A stretch of 64,000 bases of DNA from Bacillota bacterium (GCA_023444095.1 JAEZRP010000002.1:1-64000), one strand, 5' to 3'. Shown: positions 8,526 through 17,108, numbered from the stretch's first letter. The notes: generated by a model from the sequence alone, not told the origin. Translations and numbers: made by a program.

Positions 8526-9593
8526 TTGAAGGGCGTTTTTTTGCCCCGGTACTTCATCGGGCCGGACGCGTACGACGCAGTGAAGACGGTCGTGCCGGCG
8601 GGTGGGCGCGTGTTTCTGATCGGAGGCGCGCGGGCGCTCGGGGCCGGGCGCGCGGCGCTTGAGAAAGCCGGGATCGGCGTCGCGGGCGTCCACGTGTTCC
8701 GGGGCGTCTGCTCGTTCGGGGAGGCGCGCGCGCTCGCGGACGAGGCCGTGGCGCTCGGCGCGGAGTATGTCGCAGGCATGGGCGGCGGGAAGGCTCTCGA
8801 CGCCGCGAAGGCGTGCGGATCCTTCGCGGGCCTGCCCGTTCTGACATTCCCGACCATCGCGGCGACGTGCGCGGCGGTGACGAAACTGTCCGTCATGTAC
8901 CATGCGGACGGGGCGTTCGACCGTTTTCTGCAGTTGGACGCGCCGCCCGTCTGCGCGTTCATCCACACGGGCATCATCGCGGCCGCGCCGGACATATACC
9001 TGCGCGCGGGCATGGGCGATGCCGCCGCGAAGCACTTTGAGAGCGCGTTCGCCGCGCGCGGGGACGAGCTGGGCTATGAGGACGGACTGGGGATCGCCGT
9101 CGGACGCACCTGCTACGAGCCGCTTCTGGCGGTGGGGCGGTCGGCGCTCGCGGACTGCGCGCGGGGGGCTGACACGCAGGCGCTGCGGACGGCGGTCTCG
9201 TGCGCGATCATCAGCACCGGGATCGTTTCACTCACGGTGCAGGAAATGTACAACGGCGCGGTCGCGCACTCGCTCTTTTACGCGATGGAGAACCTCCCCG
9301 CCGTCCGGCTCTGCCTGCACGGGGATGTGGTCGCGTGGGCCGTGCTCGTCCAGCTCGGGATGGACGGCGATCTGAAGCGGATGGAGGAGGTTCGCCGCTT
9401 CCTCGTCTCGCTGGGCGTTCCCGTGTGCCTCCGGGACATGGGGATGCGCGCGGACGATCCCGATCTGCACCGCGCGATCGCCGAGGTGCCGCATCAACCG
9501 GACATGGCGCATCTGCCCTATCCGGTGACGGCGGAAATGGTGCTGGACGCCGTTCTCAAGCTAGAGGCTGTAGGAGGGATTGCCCTTGTTTGA
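8526..9593 (+). CDS. Iron-containing alcohol/glycerol dehydrogenase family protein
   Basis: A 355-residue polyol-type dehydrogenase resembling GldA. The nucleotide-binding segment GMGGGKALDAAK, the conserved FPTIAATCAAVTKLSV strand, and metal ligands in GMGDAAAK, AHSLFYAM and LHGDVVAWA are visible. The first His segment departs slightly from the common GldA form, so the alcohol substrate is open. The start is TTG at 8526, one base after the aminotransferase stop, with GGAGGTG inside the end of that gene, so the two are translationally linked. The end overlaps the start of the transporter permease by eight bases, placing five genes on one likely transcript. Confidence 0.9.
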   Translation: MKGVFLPRYFIGPDAYDAVKTVVPAGGRVFLIGGARALGAGRAALEKAGIGVAGVHVFRGVCSFGEARALADEAVALGAEYVAGMGGGKALDAAKACGSFAGLPVLTFPTIAATCAAVTKLSVMYHADGAFDRFLQLDAPPVCAFIHTGIIAAAPDIYLRAGMGDAAAKHFESAFAARGDELGYEDGLGIAVGRTCYEPLLAVGRSALADCARGADTQALRTAVSCAIISTGIVSLTVQEMYNGAVAHSLFYAMENLPAVRLCLHGDVVAWAVLVQLGMDGDLKRMEEVRRFLVSLGVPVCLRDMGMRADDPDLHRAIAEVPHQPDMAHLPYPVTAEMVLDAVLKLEAVGGIALV

Positions 9594-10263
9594 ACGTTTG
9601 ATTCCCAATATCGAGAAGGTTTTGACGCGCTATCCGCACCTGTTCCTGTCGGGACTCGGATATACGCTGCTTCTCTCGCTCATTACAGTGTCCTTCGGCG
9701 TGCTGCTCGGATCGCTGATCGCGCTGATGCGGCGCTCGCGGTTCAAGCCCGTTTCGCTCGTCGCGACCGCCTACGTCGAGATCATCCGGGGAACGCCGCT
9801 TCTTCTGCAGCTCTACTTCTTCGCGTTCCTCTTGCCCGAGATGCTGCCGATCCTCGAGCTTTCGAACTTCACGTGCATCTGCGTGGCGCTGGTGATGAAC
9901 TCCGCGGGCTACGTCAGCGAGATCATCCGCGCGGGCATCCAGGCTGTGGACTACGGCCAGACGGAGGCCGCGCGCTCCCTCGGCATGACATCCCGCCAGA
10001 CCATGGCGCGCGTCGTCTTTCCGCAGGCGATCAAGAACATACTGCCCGCGCTGTGCAACGAGTTTGTCACGGTCATCAAGGAGACGTCCCTCGCCTCGAC
10101 CTTCTTCATTGGCGATCTCATGACCTCCTACAATACCATCAAGGGCGCGATGTACCTGGTGCTGGAGCCGCTGATCGTTGTGGGCATCATCTATTTCATC
10201 CTCACGTTTACGCTTTCCAAGGCCATCGCGGTGTTTGAAAGGAGGTTGAAGGCAAGTGATTGA
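9586..10263 (+). CDS. Polar amino acid ABC transporter permease
   Basis: Inner-membrane permease of the HisM/GlnP family (225 residues). It has an N-terminal membrane span (about residues 18-40), the family motif EIIRGTPLLLQLYF, and the EAA loop EAARSLGMTSRQTMARVVFPQAIKNILPALCNE that contacts the ATPase. Two in-frame TTGs exist at 9580 and 9586. AGGAGGG at 9572-9578 is correctly spaced (seven bases) only for 9586. It overlaps the upstream dehydrogenase by eight bases and the ATPase gene by eight bases. Confidence 0.94.
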   Translation: MFERLIPNIEKVLTRYPHLFLSGLGYTLLLSLITVSFGVLLGSLIALMRRSRFKPVSLVATAYVEIIRGTPLLLQLYFFAFLLPEMLPILELSNFTCICVALVMNSAGYVSEIIRAGIQAVDYGQTEAARSLGMTSRQTMARVVFPQAIKNILPALCNEFVTVIKETSLASTFFIGDLMTSYNTIKGAMYLVLEPLIVVGIIYFILTFTLSKAIAVFERRLKASD

Positions 10264-10981
10264 GGTGCGCGATCTGAAAAAGAACTTCGGGGCGCTCGAG
10301 GTGCTCAGGGGCATCACCGAGGAGATCGGGAAGGGCGAGATCGTCTCGATCATCGGACCCTCCGGTTCGGGAAAATCGACCTTCCTGCGCTGCCTGAATT
10401 TGCTTGAGAAGCCGACGGGCGGACAGGTGCTTTTCCACGGGGTCGATCTCACGAAGAAGGGCGTCAACGTCGACCTTCACCGCCGGAAGATGGGCATGGT
10501 GTTCCAGCACTTCAATATCTTCCCGCACCTGACGGTGAAGGAGAATATCACACTCGCGCCGGTGCTTGCAGGCGTGCGCACCAAGGCGGAGATGGAGGGG
10601 ATCGCGCGCGACCTCCTCAAGCGCGTGGGCCTTCTCGACAAGATTGACGAGCATCCCAAGAGGCTTTCCGGCGGACAGAAGCAGCGCCTCGCCATCGTGC
10701 GCGCGCTCGCTATGGAGCCCGAGGTCATGCTCTTTGACGAGCCGACGAGCGCGCTCGACCCGGAGATGGTGGGCGAGGTACTGAACGTCATCCGCGACCT
10801 CGTCGAGAACGGCATGACCACCATCATCGTCACCCACGAGATGGGCTTCGCGCGCGAGATCTCGAGTCGGGTGCTGTTCATGGACGAGGGAAGGATCGCC
10901 GAGCAGAACGCGCCCGAAAAGCTGTTCTCCGATCCGCAGCACCCAAGGACCCGGGAGTTTTTGCGCAAGGTCCTCAGGTAG
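10256..10981 (+). CDS. Polar amino acid ABC transporter ATP-binding protein
   Basis: GlnQ/HisP-type ATPase of 241 residues. Walker A is GPSGSGKST, the Q-loop region MVFQHFNIFPH, the signature LSGGQKQR, Walker B VMLFDEPTSALDP and the switch histidine is in VTHEM. It energises uptake through the permease encoded just upstream. The GTG start at 10256 overlaps the end of the permease gene. Substrate specificity is set by the binding protein at 11081. Confidence 0.96.
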   Translation: MIEVRDLKKNFGALEVLRGITEEIGKGEIVSIIGPSGSGKSTFLRCLNLLEKPTGGQVLFHGVDLTKKGVNVDLHRRKMGMVFQHFNIFPHLTVKENITLAPVLAGVRTKAEMEGIARDLLKRVGLLDKIDEHPKRLSGGQKQRLAIVRALAMEPEVMLFDEPTSALDPEMVGEVLNVIRDLVENGMTTIIVTHEMGFAREISSRVLFMDEGRIAEQNAPEKLFSDPQHPRTREFLRKVLR

Positions 10982-11020
10982 CGCACGATGTTATAAATAT
11001 GCACATTTTTCCGGCGCGTA

Positions 11021-11049
11021 TTGACATTTCAGGCCGGCGAGTATACAAT
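11021..11049 (+). promoter_or_regulatory. Promoter of the binding-protein gene
   Basis: TTGACA at 11021-11026 and TACAAT at 11044-11049 are 17 bases apart, giving the solute-binding protein an extra promoter beyond read-through from the transporter genes. This fits the usual need for excess binding protein. Confidence 0.8.
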
Positions 11050-11080
11050 GACTCTCATAAAAATGCAAGGAGGATTCCCT

Positions 11081-11872
11081 GTGAAGAAGTTGATTTCCCT
11101 TTGCGTGGCGCTCGTCATGCTGGTTGCCGCCTCCGCGATGGCAGAAGGCACAGGCCGCCTCGAAAAGATCATGGCGGACGGCAAGCTCGTCGTCGCGACC
11201 TCCCCGGACTACGCGCCCTACGAGTTCCTCGACACCGAAGGTAATCCCGTGGGCGCCGACATGGCGCTTGCGCAGTACATCGCGGATCAGCTGGGCGTGG
11301 AGCTTGAGATTCAGTCCATGGACTTTGACACCGTGCTCGCAGCCGTCTCCACCGGCAAGGTCGACCTCGCCATCGCCGGCATGGTGCCCAAGGACGAGCG
11401 CAAGGAAGTCATGGACTTCTCTGACATCTACTACAACGACGGCAACCAGATCATCCTCATCCGCGCGGAGGACGCCGAGACCTACAAGACGCTCGCCGAC
11501 TTCGCGGGCAAGAAGGTCGCTGCCCAGAACGGCACGCTCCAGCAGGAGCTCGTGACCGAGCAGCTGCCCGACGCGACGTTCGAGCCCATCGCGAAGATCC
11601 CCGACGCCGTCATGATGCTCATGTCCGGCAAGGTCGAGGGCGTGGCGCTGGCCTCCGTCGTGGCGAATCAGTACATCGCGAACTATCCCGACCTCATGAT
11701 CTGCGAGACGCCGTTCGAATACGAGGCGCTGGGCACGGCCATCGCGGTCGTGAAGGGCGAGACGGCGCTTCTCGATGCCGTGAACGGGATCGTTGCGGAA
11801 GTGGTCGAGAGCGGAATCTACTATCAGTGGATCGACGAGGCGGTTCAGCTCAACAACAGCATGAGCGAATAA
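11081..11872 (+). CDS. Amino acid ABC transporter substrate-binding protein
   Basis: Family 3 extracellular solute-binding protein (263 residues). A signal peptide with KK, a hydrophobic core and AMA-E cleavage site covers about residues 1-22. The mature part shows the amino-acid-binding pattern LVVATSPDYAPYEF, GADMALAQYIAD, DFDTVLAAVSTGKVDLAIAGM and ERKEVMDFSD. No lipobox cysteine is present, unusual for a Gram-positive binding protein that needs membrane anchoring. The GTG start at 11081 has AAGGAGG seven bases before it. It completes the transporter encoded at 9586-10981. Confidence 0.94.
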   Translation: MKKLISLCVALVMLVAASAMAEGTGRLEKIMADGKLVVATSPDYAPYEFLDTEGNPVGADMALAQYIADQLGVELEIQSMDFDTVLAAVSTGKVDLAIAGMVPKDERKEVMDFSDIYYNDGNQIILIRAEDAETYKTLADFAGKKVAAQNGTLQQELVTEQLPDATFEPIAKIPDAVMMLMSGKVEGVALASVVANQYIANYPDLMICETPFEYEALGTAIAVVKGETALLDAVNGIVAEVVESGIYYQWIDEAVQLNNSMSE

Positions 11873-11892
11873 CCGGGTCCCATGATAAACGC

Positions 11893-11914
11893 GCCGCCGT
11901 AGCGATACGGCGGC
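11893..11914 (+). terminator. Hairpin after the binding-protein gene
   Basis: A perfect 9-bp stem (gccgccgta / tacggcggc) closed by a GCGA tetraloop follows the stop by 20 bases. No strong T-run follows, so it may stabilise the binding-protein mRNA or only partly stop transcription before the next gene. Confidence 0.5.
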
Positions 11915-11936
11915 ATCCTTATGTGCGGAGGGTGAC

Positions 11937-12833
11937 ATGGAGAAAATCGCGGTCATCGGCGCGGGGCACGTGGGCAGCCACGTGGCGCTGGAATGCGCGC
12001 GGCAAGGGCTCGCGGGGGAGATCGTGCTTCTGGACGCAGACCGGGAGAAGGCGTGGGCGCAGGCGACCGACGTTTCAGACGCTGGCGCGCCCGCGCGCGT
12101 CTGCGCGGGCGGATACGGCGATGTCGCGGACGCGGACGTCGCCGTGATGGCGGCATGCAAAAACGGATACGAGAGCTCCGACAGGCTGCTCGAGCTGCCG
12201 CACGCGCTCGATGTGGCGAGGGAGGTGGCGGACGGGCTCTGCGCGTGCGGGTTTTCCGGGATCGTCGTCTCGATCACGAATCCCTGCGACGTCATCGCGC
12301 AGTACCTCGCTGCGAAGACGGGTTTGCGCGTGATCGGCACGGGGACGGGCTTCGATTCCGTGCGCTTCCGGACGCGGATCGCACGGGCGCTGGGCGCTGA
12401 CGTCCGGCGCGTCGGGGGCTACTGCCTCGGCGAGCACGGCGACAGCCAGGTGCCCGCGCTGAGCACGGTGACGGTGGATGAGAAACCTCTGGGCGCAGCG
12501 GCGGTCGAGGCCCTCGCGCCCGTCTGCCGGGAGACGGTGGAGGCGGGTTGGAAGGTAGCCACGCGCAAGGGCTGCACGGAGTTCGGGATCGGGGCCGCGG
12601 CTGCGCGGCTCATCCGCGCGATCCTCAGGGACGAGGGGGCGGAGATGGCTTGCTCGGTGATGCTGGGCGGCGAGTACGGCGGGCGGGGCGTCTACGCCGG
12701 GATTCCGTGCGCGGTGGGGAAGGGCGGTGCGAAGCCCCTGCCAGAACTCGCGCTCACGGCGGACGAGCGCGCCGCGCTTCAAAGGAGCTTCGAGGTTATC
12801 GCTCGGCACGCGGAGCTCATTGATCGAGGCTGA
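11937..12833 (+). CDS. L-2-hydroxyacid dehydrogenase, lactate/HicDH family
   Basis: NAD-dependent dehydrogenase of the LDH/MDH superfamily (298 residues). The Rossmann motif VIGAGHVGSHVA, SITNPCDVI, GTGTGFDSVRFR and catalytic GEHGDSQ are present. The substrate loop (GYESSDRLLEL, then a long helix to GFSGIVVSITNP) resembles L-2-hydroxyisocaproate dehydrogenase more than classical lactate dehydrogenase, which usually has GETRLDL here. I therefore infer reduction of branched or larger 2-oxo acids, consistent with a nearby aminotransferase and amino-acid importer. The 3' end overlaps the convergent DUF6125-like gene by 17 bases. Confidence 0.88.
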   Translation: MEKIAVIGAGHVGSHVALECARQGLAGEIVLLDADREKAWAQATDVSDAGAPARVCAGGYGDVADADVAVMAACKNGYESSDRLLELPHALDVAREVADGLCACGFSGIVVSITNPCDVIAQYLAAKTGLRVIGTGTGFDSVRFRTRIARALGADVRRVGGYCLGEHGDSQVPALSTVTVDEKPLGAAAVEALAPVCRETVEAGWKVATRKGCTEFGIGAAAARLIRAILRDEGAEMACSVMLGGEYGGRGVYAGIPCAVGKGGAKPLPELALTADERAALQRSFEVIARHAELIDRG

Positions 12834-13335
12834 ATTCCCACGCGCACGCGGCGGATTCGTCCGTCACGTCCGGATGGCAGCTCAGACAGCGGCAGATGAT
12901 CCTCTCGTCGATGGTCTTCGCGAACCCGGCGTACTCGACGAGCCCCACGGACTTGCAGGGGTGAAAAGGCATCCCCTTGCGCCTGCGCGCCGTCTGGACG
13001 CGGCAGTCCACGTTGCGCAGCACGAGGGCATTTTCCGTCAGGACGATTTCGTAGTCGTTGATGCTGGCATAGGCGCGAAGCGCCAGCGCTCGCGCGAGAC
13101 CGTCCAGACCGGGACGCGCGGGGAGGCCGAGGAATTCCTGGATGCGCCTTGCCTCGATGACGGTATAGCGCCGCCAAGCCTCCTCGTCGTGCAGCATGGC
13201 CTCGTCCATGCCGAATTTCCGTTCGACGGACTGAAACCACACGCCATCGAGCGCGAGCCAGTTCTTCGCCTGAAGCTCTATGAGGCTGATCAGTTCATCC
13301 CTCGACAGCCGCTCGAGCGTTTCCCTGTTGTTCAT
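12817..13335 (-). CDS. DUF6125-like cytosolic protein
   Basis: A 172-residue protein without signal or membrane segment. It contains LIELQAKNWLALDGVWFQSVERKFG near the N-terminus and a C-terminal cysteine pattern (C..PCK..GLVEYAGFA..ICRCLSCHPD) that I associate with the DUF6125 family, whose function is unknown. The cysteines could bind a metal. The ATG at 13335 has GGGAGGAA upstream. It is the third gene after the ABC exporter genes on the minus strand and shares 17 bases, tail to tail, with the hydroxyacid dehydrogenase. The family name is from memory and should be checked by profile search. Confidence 0.65.
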   Translation of the reverse strand: MNNRETLERLSRDELISLIELQAKNWLALDGVWFQSVERKFGMDEAMLHDEEAWRRYTVIEARRIQEFLGLPARPGLDGLARALALRAYASINDYEIVLTENALVLRNVDCRVQTARRRKGMPFHPCKSVGLVEYAGFAKTIDERIICRCLSCHPDVTDESAACAWEFSLDQ

Positions 13336-13354
13336 GCGCTTCCTCCCTTTCTTT

Positions 13355-14371
13355 TCACACCGCGCGGTATTTTTTGACGGCCAGAATGTTCGAGACGAAC
13401 AGCACGGCGACAAATGTGCACAGCGCGAGAATTTGAGGCGCGACGCCCGCGAGGCCTTGGCCATAGACCATGATGCCCCGGAGCGCCACGCTCCCGTAGT
13501 AGAGCGGCATGATCCGGGAGAGGAGCGAGAGGTGGTAGGGGAGGGAGTCGACGGGGATAAGCCCGGTGAAGAAGAACTGCGGCACCATCACGATGGGGAT
13601 GAACTGCATCACCTGAAACTCGGTCCTTGAAACCGCCGACACGAGGATCCCGAGCAAAACCGCCGAAAAGGCGATGAGCAGCATGACGAGCCCCGCGAGC
13701 CACCAGTCTCCCTCGAAGGGCATGCCGAACACGAACTTTGCGAATACGATGAGGAGCGCGCTCTGGATCATCGCGAAGACGCCGAAGCCACCGATGTAGC
13801 CGAGGACGACGGAGGCGGTTCGGACGGGCGTTGCCATCAGGCGCTCGACCGTGCCCTGCGTCCGCTCCCGCACAAAGGAAATGCCGGAGAAGATGAAGAT
13901 CATGAAAAATGACAGGATGCCCGTGAGCAGGTAGCCGATGCTGTCGAACGTGCTCTCGTTGGGGTCGCCGTACACGAAACCGACGTTCACGCTCCCGATG
14001 GGGTTGAATTGCGCCGCCGCGGCCTTCAGGGCATTCGTCACCGCCTTCACCTTGACGGCGTCCGGCTCCAGCATCAGGACGTGGATGCCCTCCGCGTCCC
14101 GCGAAACCAACGCGTCGGCGCGGCCGCCCTTGATATAGTCCTCGGCGCTTTCGGAGCTTTCCTTTTCGACGACCTCGATTCCGGCCTGCTCCTTCAGTAC
14201 GCCCGCCATCATGCCCGGCAGCCCGTCTGTCGCCACCACGGGCGCGTAGGCGCTCTTTCCGAGAAGGAGATAGAGAAGCGTCAGGAGGAACACGGGCGCG
14301 ACGACGATCAGCGCGAGCGAGCGCTTGTCGTTGAGTACCTGCCGGATGATCCGAATCGCGATGCTCGTCAT
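13355..14371 (-). CDS. ABC-2 type transporter permease
   Basis: A 338-residue integral membrane protein. One N-terminal membrane span (about residues 18-38) is followed by a soluble extracytoplasmic region of about 130 residues. A cluster of five membrane spans then includes the ABC-2 signature RERTQGTVERLMATPVRTASVVLGY. This is the permease half of an exporter (drug, peptide or lipid). The ATG overlaps the stop of the ATPase gene as ATGA, so the two are co-translated. The substrate is unknown. Confidence 0.92.
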   Translation of the reverse strand: MTSIAIRIIRQVLNDKRSLALIVVAPVFLLTLLYLLLGKSAYAPVVATDGLPGMMAGVLKEQAGIEVVEKESSESAEDYIKGGRADALVSRDAEGIHVLMLEPDAVKVKAVTNALKAAAAQFNPIGSVNVGFVYGDPNESTFDSIGYLLTGILSFFMIFIFSGISFVRERTQGTVERLMATPVRTASVVLGYIGGFGVFAMIQSALLIVFAKFVFGMPFEGDWWLAGLVMLLIAFSAVLLGILVSAVSRTEFQVMQFIPIVMVPQFFFTGLIPVDSLPYHLSLLSRIMPLYYGSVALRGIMVYGQGLAGVAPQILALCTFVAVLFVSNILAVKKYRAV

Positions 14372-15078
14372 GCCCGCATCCCCTTTGCCGCAAAGAACAG
14401 GCTCTCGATGTTTCCGTCCTCGGTTTGTGCAAGGAGGTTGGCGGTCGTATCGTCGTAAATGAGCCGTCCGTCGTAGATCAGCGCCGTGCGGTCGCACTTC
14501 GCCGCCTCGTCCATCACGTGCGTCGAGATGACGATGCTCGCACCCCAGTCGCGGAGCTTGTAGAACTGATCCCAGATTGACTTGCGCAGGATCGGATCGA
14601 TCCCAACCGTGGGCTCGTCCAAAAGCAAACAACTCGGGCGGTGCAGCAGCGCGACCGCGAGGGAGAGCCGCTTTTTCATGCCGCCTGAGTAGTTGGAGAC
14701 GAGCTTCTCCCCATCGCTTGCCAGATCGAGCAGCGCGAGCAACTCCACAGCCCGCCTTTTCGCGTCCTTCAGCCCGTACAATCCGCCGAAGAAGGAGAGG
14801 TTGTCGAGTCCGGACAGGTCGCCATACAGGGCGTCGTTCTGGGGCATGAAGCCGATCCTTTTGAACAGCTTCATCGACGGCACTCGGACATCGTCGATCA
14901 AAATTTCCCCGCCGTCTGCCCGGATCGCGCCGAGGAGGAGGCGGATCAGCGTGGTCTTCCCTGCGCCGGAAGGGCCGAGGAGGCAGACGATCTCGCCCCG
15001 CCCGATGTCGAGGCTGACGTCCGTCAAAACCGGCTTTTTGTCAAAGCTCTTTGAGATTCCACGCACGGAGATCGACAT
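14368..15078 (-). CDS. ABC transporter ATP-binding protein
   Basis: A 236-residue DrrA/CcmA-type ATPase. Walker A is GPSGAGKTT, the signature NYSGGMKKRLSLA, Walker B CLLLDEPTVGIDP and the switch histidine lies in STHVMDEA. It pairs with the ABC-2 permease whose start overlaps its stop codon. The ATG at 15078 is preceded by GGGAGATG. The operon reads ATPase, permease, DUF6125-like protein. Confidence 0.95.
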   Translation of the reverse strand: MSISVRGISKSFDKKPVLTDVSLDIGRGEIVCLLGPSGAGKTTLIRLLLGAIRADGGEILIDDVRVPSMKLFKRIGFMPQNDALYGDLSGLDNLSFFGGLYGLKDAKRRAVELLALLDLASDGEKLVSNYSGGMKKRLSLAVALLHRPSCLLLDEPTVGIDPILRKSIWDQFYKLRDWGASIVISTHVMDEAAKCDRTALIYDGRLIYDDTTANLLAQTEDGNIESLFFAAKGMRA

Positions 15079-15111
15079 GTTTTCATCTCCCGAAGAACGC
15101 CAATTTTACTC

Positions 15112-15140
15112 ATGATAGCACCCAGGCTCGAAAAAAGCAA
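15112..15140 (-). promoter_or_regulatory. Promoter of the ABC exporter operon
   Basis: On the minus strand, TTGCTT (15140-15135) and TATCAT (15117-15112) are 17 bases apart, with a TGc extended -10. It lies back to back with the T-box promoter at 15171. Confidence 0.7.
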
Positions 15141-15170
15141 GGGAAAGCGGGGCAACGCAAGAAATGGGGA

Positions 15171-15199
15171 TTGACACGTAGCCAAGCGTCGTGTATACT
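15171..15199 (+). promoter_or_regulatory. Promoter of the tyrosine T-box transcript
   Basis: TTGACA at 15171-15176 and TATACT at 15194-15199 are separated by 17 bases. This is a near-consensus sigma-A promoter with a start point near 15206. Confidence 0.88.
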
Positions 15200-15205
15200 T
15201 TCAAA

Positions 15206-15492
15206 AAAGATCATATGAATGCTGTGACAGCGAAGAAGTACCGGTTTTTGCCCTTTCAGAGAGCCGTCGGTTGGTGCGAGGCGGCAGGCGCGCGCCGGGA
15301 ATACACGCGAGAGCAGTCCACCGAACGGCCTTCGGCCCAGTAGACTGGAACGGGTTCGCCCGTTATCGGGATAAAGTATCGCGGGATTTTCCGCCGTACT
15401 TGAAAAGGTTCGCGTCGTGAGGCGCGGATAAACTGAGGTGGTAACACGAGATTTGGCGCTCGTCCTCTGATTCGCGGAGGGAGGGCGTTTTT
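15206..15492 (+). ncRNA. T-box leader, specifier reads TAC (tyrosine)
   Basis: The leader has the T-box core AGGTGGTAACACGAG at 15436-15450 and the stem I apical sequence AGAGAGCC..GGTTGGTGCGAGG. The specifier loop has AGTA on its 5' side and GAA-TAC-AC on its 3' side, the usual loop-E arrangement that marks TAC (Tyr) as the specifier. A terminator stem at 15457-15487 is followed by TTTTT. Uncharged tRNA-Tyr would be expected to turn on the downstream beta-eliminating lyase gene. Confidence 0.88.
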
Positions 15493-15557
15493 GTATGCCT
15501 TCCCGCGGAGGCATCGGGCCAAAGGATGCCGACCGGATGACAGAAGGAGGATGACCC

Positions 15558-17006
15558 ATGGACCACATTACGTTCGCGAGCGGCAGACAACTCCCCCTGG
15601 AAATGCACAAGGTACGCATCGTGCAGAAGCTGAACCTCCCGCCGGTGGAGCGCAGGCTTGCGGCGATCGCCGAGGCCGGAAACAACACGTTCCTTCTCAA
15701 AAACCAGGATATCTTTCTGGATATGCTCACAGACAGCGGCGTGAACGCCATGAGCGACAACCAGCTTGCCGCCATGATGGTTGCGGACGACAGCTATGCG
15801 GGCAGCGCGACATTCACGCGCCTCGAGAAAAAGGTCAACGAGGTGTTTTCGACCAACTACTTCCTCCCTGCGCATCAGGGCCGCGCGTGCGAGCACATTC
15901 TGGCGCAGACGTTCGTCAGGCCCGGAAATGTCGTCCCCATGAACTTCCACTTCACCACGCCCAAGGCGCACATCACCCGCATGGGCGGGCGCGTGGAGGA
16001 GCTGGTCATCGAGGAGGGCCTCAAGATCACGAGCGATCATCCCTTCAAGGGCAACTTCGACCTTGAACGGCTGCGCGCGCTCATCGAGAAGGAGGGTGTG
16101 GGAAACATCCCCTTCATCCGGCTCGAGGCGGGCACGAACCTCATCGGCGGACAACCCTTCTCGCTCGAAAACGCGCTCGCGGTCGCGGACATCGCGGAGG
16201 AGTTCGGCATCATGACGGTGCTCGACGCCTCGCTCTGGCAGGACAACCTCTATTTCATCAAAAAGCGCGAGGCGGCGTGCCGCGACATGACGACGCTCGA
16301 GATCACGCGGAAGCTCGCCGCGCGGATGGACATCATCTACTTCTCCGCGCGCAAGCTTGGCTTCGCCCGCGGCGGCGGCCTTTGCATGCGTTCGAAGGAG
16401 CTGTGCGAGAAGATGAAGGAGCTCGTGCCGATGTTCGAAGGCTTCCTCACCTACGGCGGCATGAGCGTGCGCGAAATGGAAGCCATCGCCATCGGCCTCG
16501 AGGAAACGCTCGACGAGTCGGTCATCGCGCAGGGCCCGCAGTTCATCGAGCATATGTGCCGCGAGCTCATCAAGCGGGGCGTCCCGGTTGTCACCCCTCC
16601 GGGCGGACTCGGCTGTCATCTGGACGCGATGCGGTTTTTGCCGCACATCCCGCAGGCGCAGTACCCCGCGGGCTGCCTCGCGGCCGCTGTCTATATCGCG
16701 GGAGGCATCCGTGGCATGGAGCGCGGCACCATCTCCGAGCAGCGCGAACCGGACGGCACGGAGCCCCTTGCCGAAATGGAGCTTTTGCGCCTCGCCATGC
16801 CCCGCCGCGTATTCACGCTCTCGCAGGTGGAGTACGCCATCGACCGCATCGCGTGGCTCTACGAGCACCGCGACCTCGTGGGCGGCCTGACGTTCGTCGA
16901 GGAGCCCTCGACGCTCCGCTTCTTCTTCGGTCGGCTCGCGCCCATCGGCGACTGGCAGGAGAAGTTGGCCGAGCAGTTCAGAAAGGATCTGGGGGACAGC
17001 CTGTAG
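15558..17006 (+). CDS. Tyrosine phenol-lyase/tryptophanase family beta-eliminating lyase
   Basis: PLP enzyme of the aromatic amino acid beta-lyase family (482 residues). The PLP lysine is K266 (SARKLG), D223 contacts the cofactor ring (LDAS), Tyr80 lies in DDSYAGS, and R417/R416 lie in MPRRVFT. The M387-E388-R389 triad (GMERG) matches tyrosine phenol-lyase rather than tryptophanase. But the threonine that helps bind the phenol ring is Ala105 here (PAHQGRA), and the arginine after the cofactor Asp (DATR in the Citrobacter enzyme) is Leu226. Substrate is therefore uncertain. AAGGAGG is seven bases before the ATG. A tyrosine T-box precedes it and a strong terminator follows. Confidence 0.88.
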   Translation: MDHITFASGRQLPLEMHKVRIVQKLNLPPVERRLAAIAEAGNNTFLLKNQDIFLDMLTDSGVNAMSDNQLAAMMVADDSYAGSATFTRLEKKVNEVFSTNYFLPAHQGRACEHILAQTFVRPGNVVPMNFHFTTPKAHITRMGGRVEELVIEEGLKITSDHPFKGNFDLERLRALIEKEGVGNIPFIRLEAGTNLIGGQPFSLENALAVADIAEEFGIMTVLDASLWQDNLYFIKKREAACRDMTTLEITRKLAARMDIIYFSARKLGFARGGGLCMRSKELCEKMKELVPMFEGFLTYGGMSVREMEAIAIGLEETLDESVIAQGPQFIEHMCRELIKRGVPVVTPPGGLGCHLDAMRFLPHIPQAQYPAGCLAAAVYIAGGIRGMERGTISEQREPDGTEPLAEMELLRLAMPRRVFTLSQVEYAIDRIAWLYEHRDLVGGLTFVEEPSTLRFFFGRLAPIGDWQEKLAEQFRKDLGDSL

Positions 17007-17023
17007 ACGTTCGCCCAAAAAAT

Positions 17024-17063
17024 CGGCGCGCGGTTCATCATGGAATCGCGCGCCGGTTTTTTT
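17024..17063 (+). terminator. Rho-independent terminator of the lyase gene
   Basis: A 13-bp GC-rich stem (cggcgcgcggttc / gaatcgcgcgccg) with a short loop is followed by a run of T residues at 17057-17063. It also sits between the lyase and the convergent helicase gene. Confidence 0.93.
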
Positions 17064-17108
17064 ATGGGAGGGGCCAGTTCGATCGGCATGACTTGGGAGA
17101 TCCTTGCG

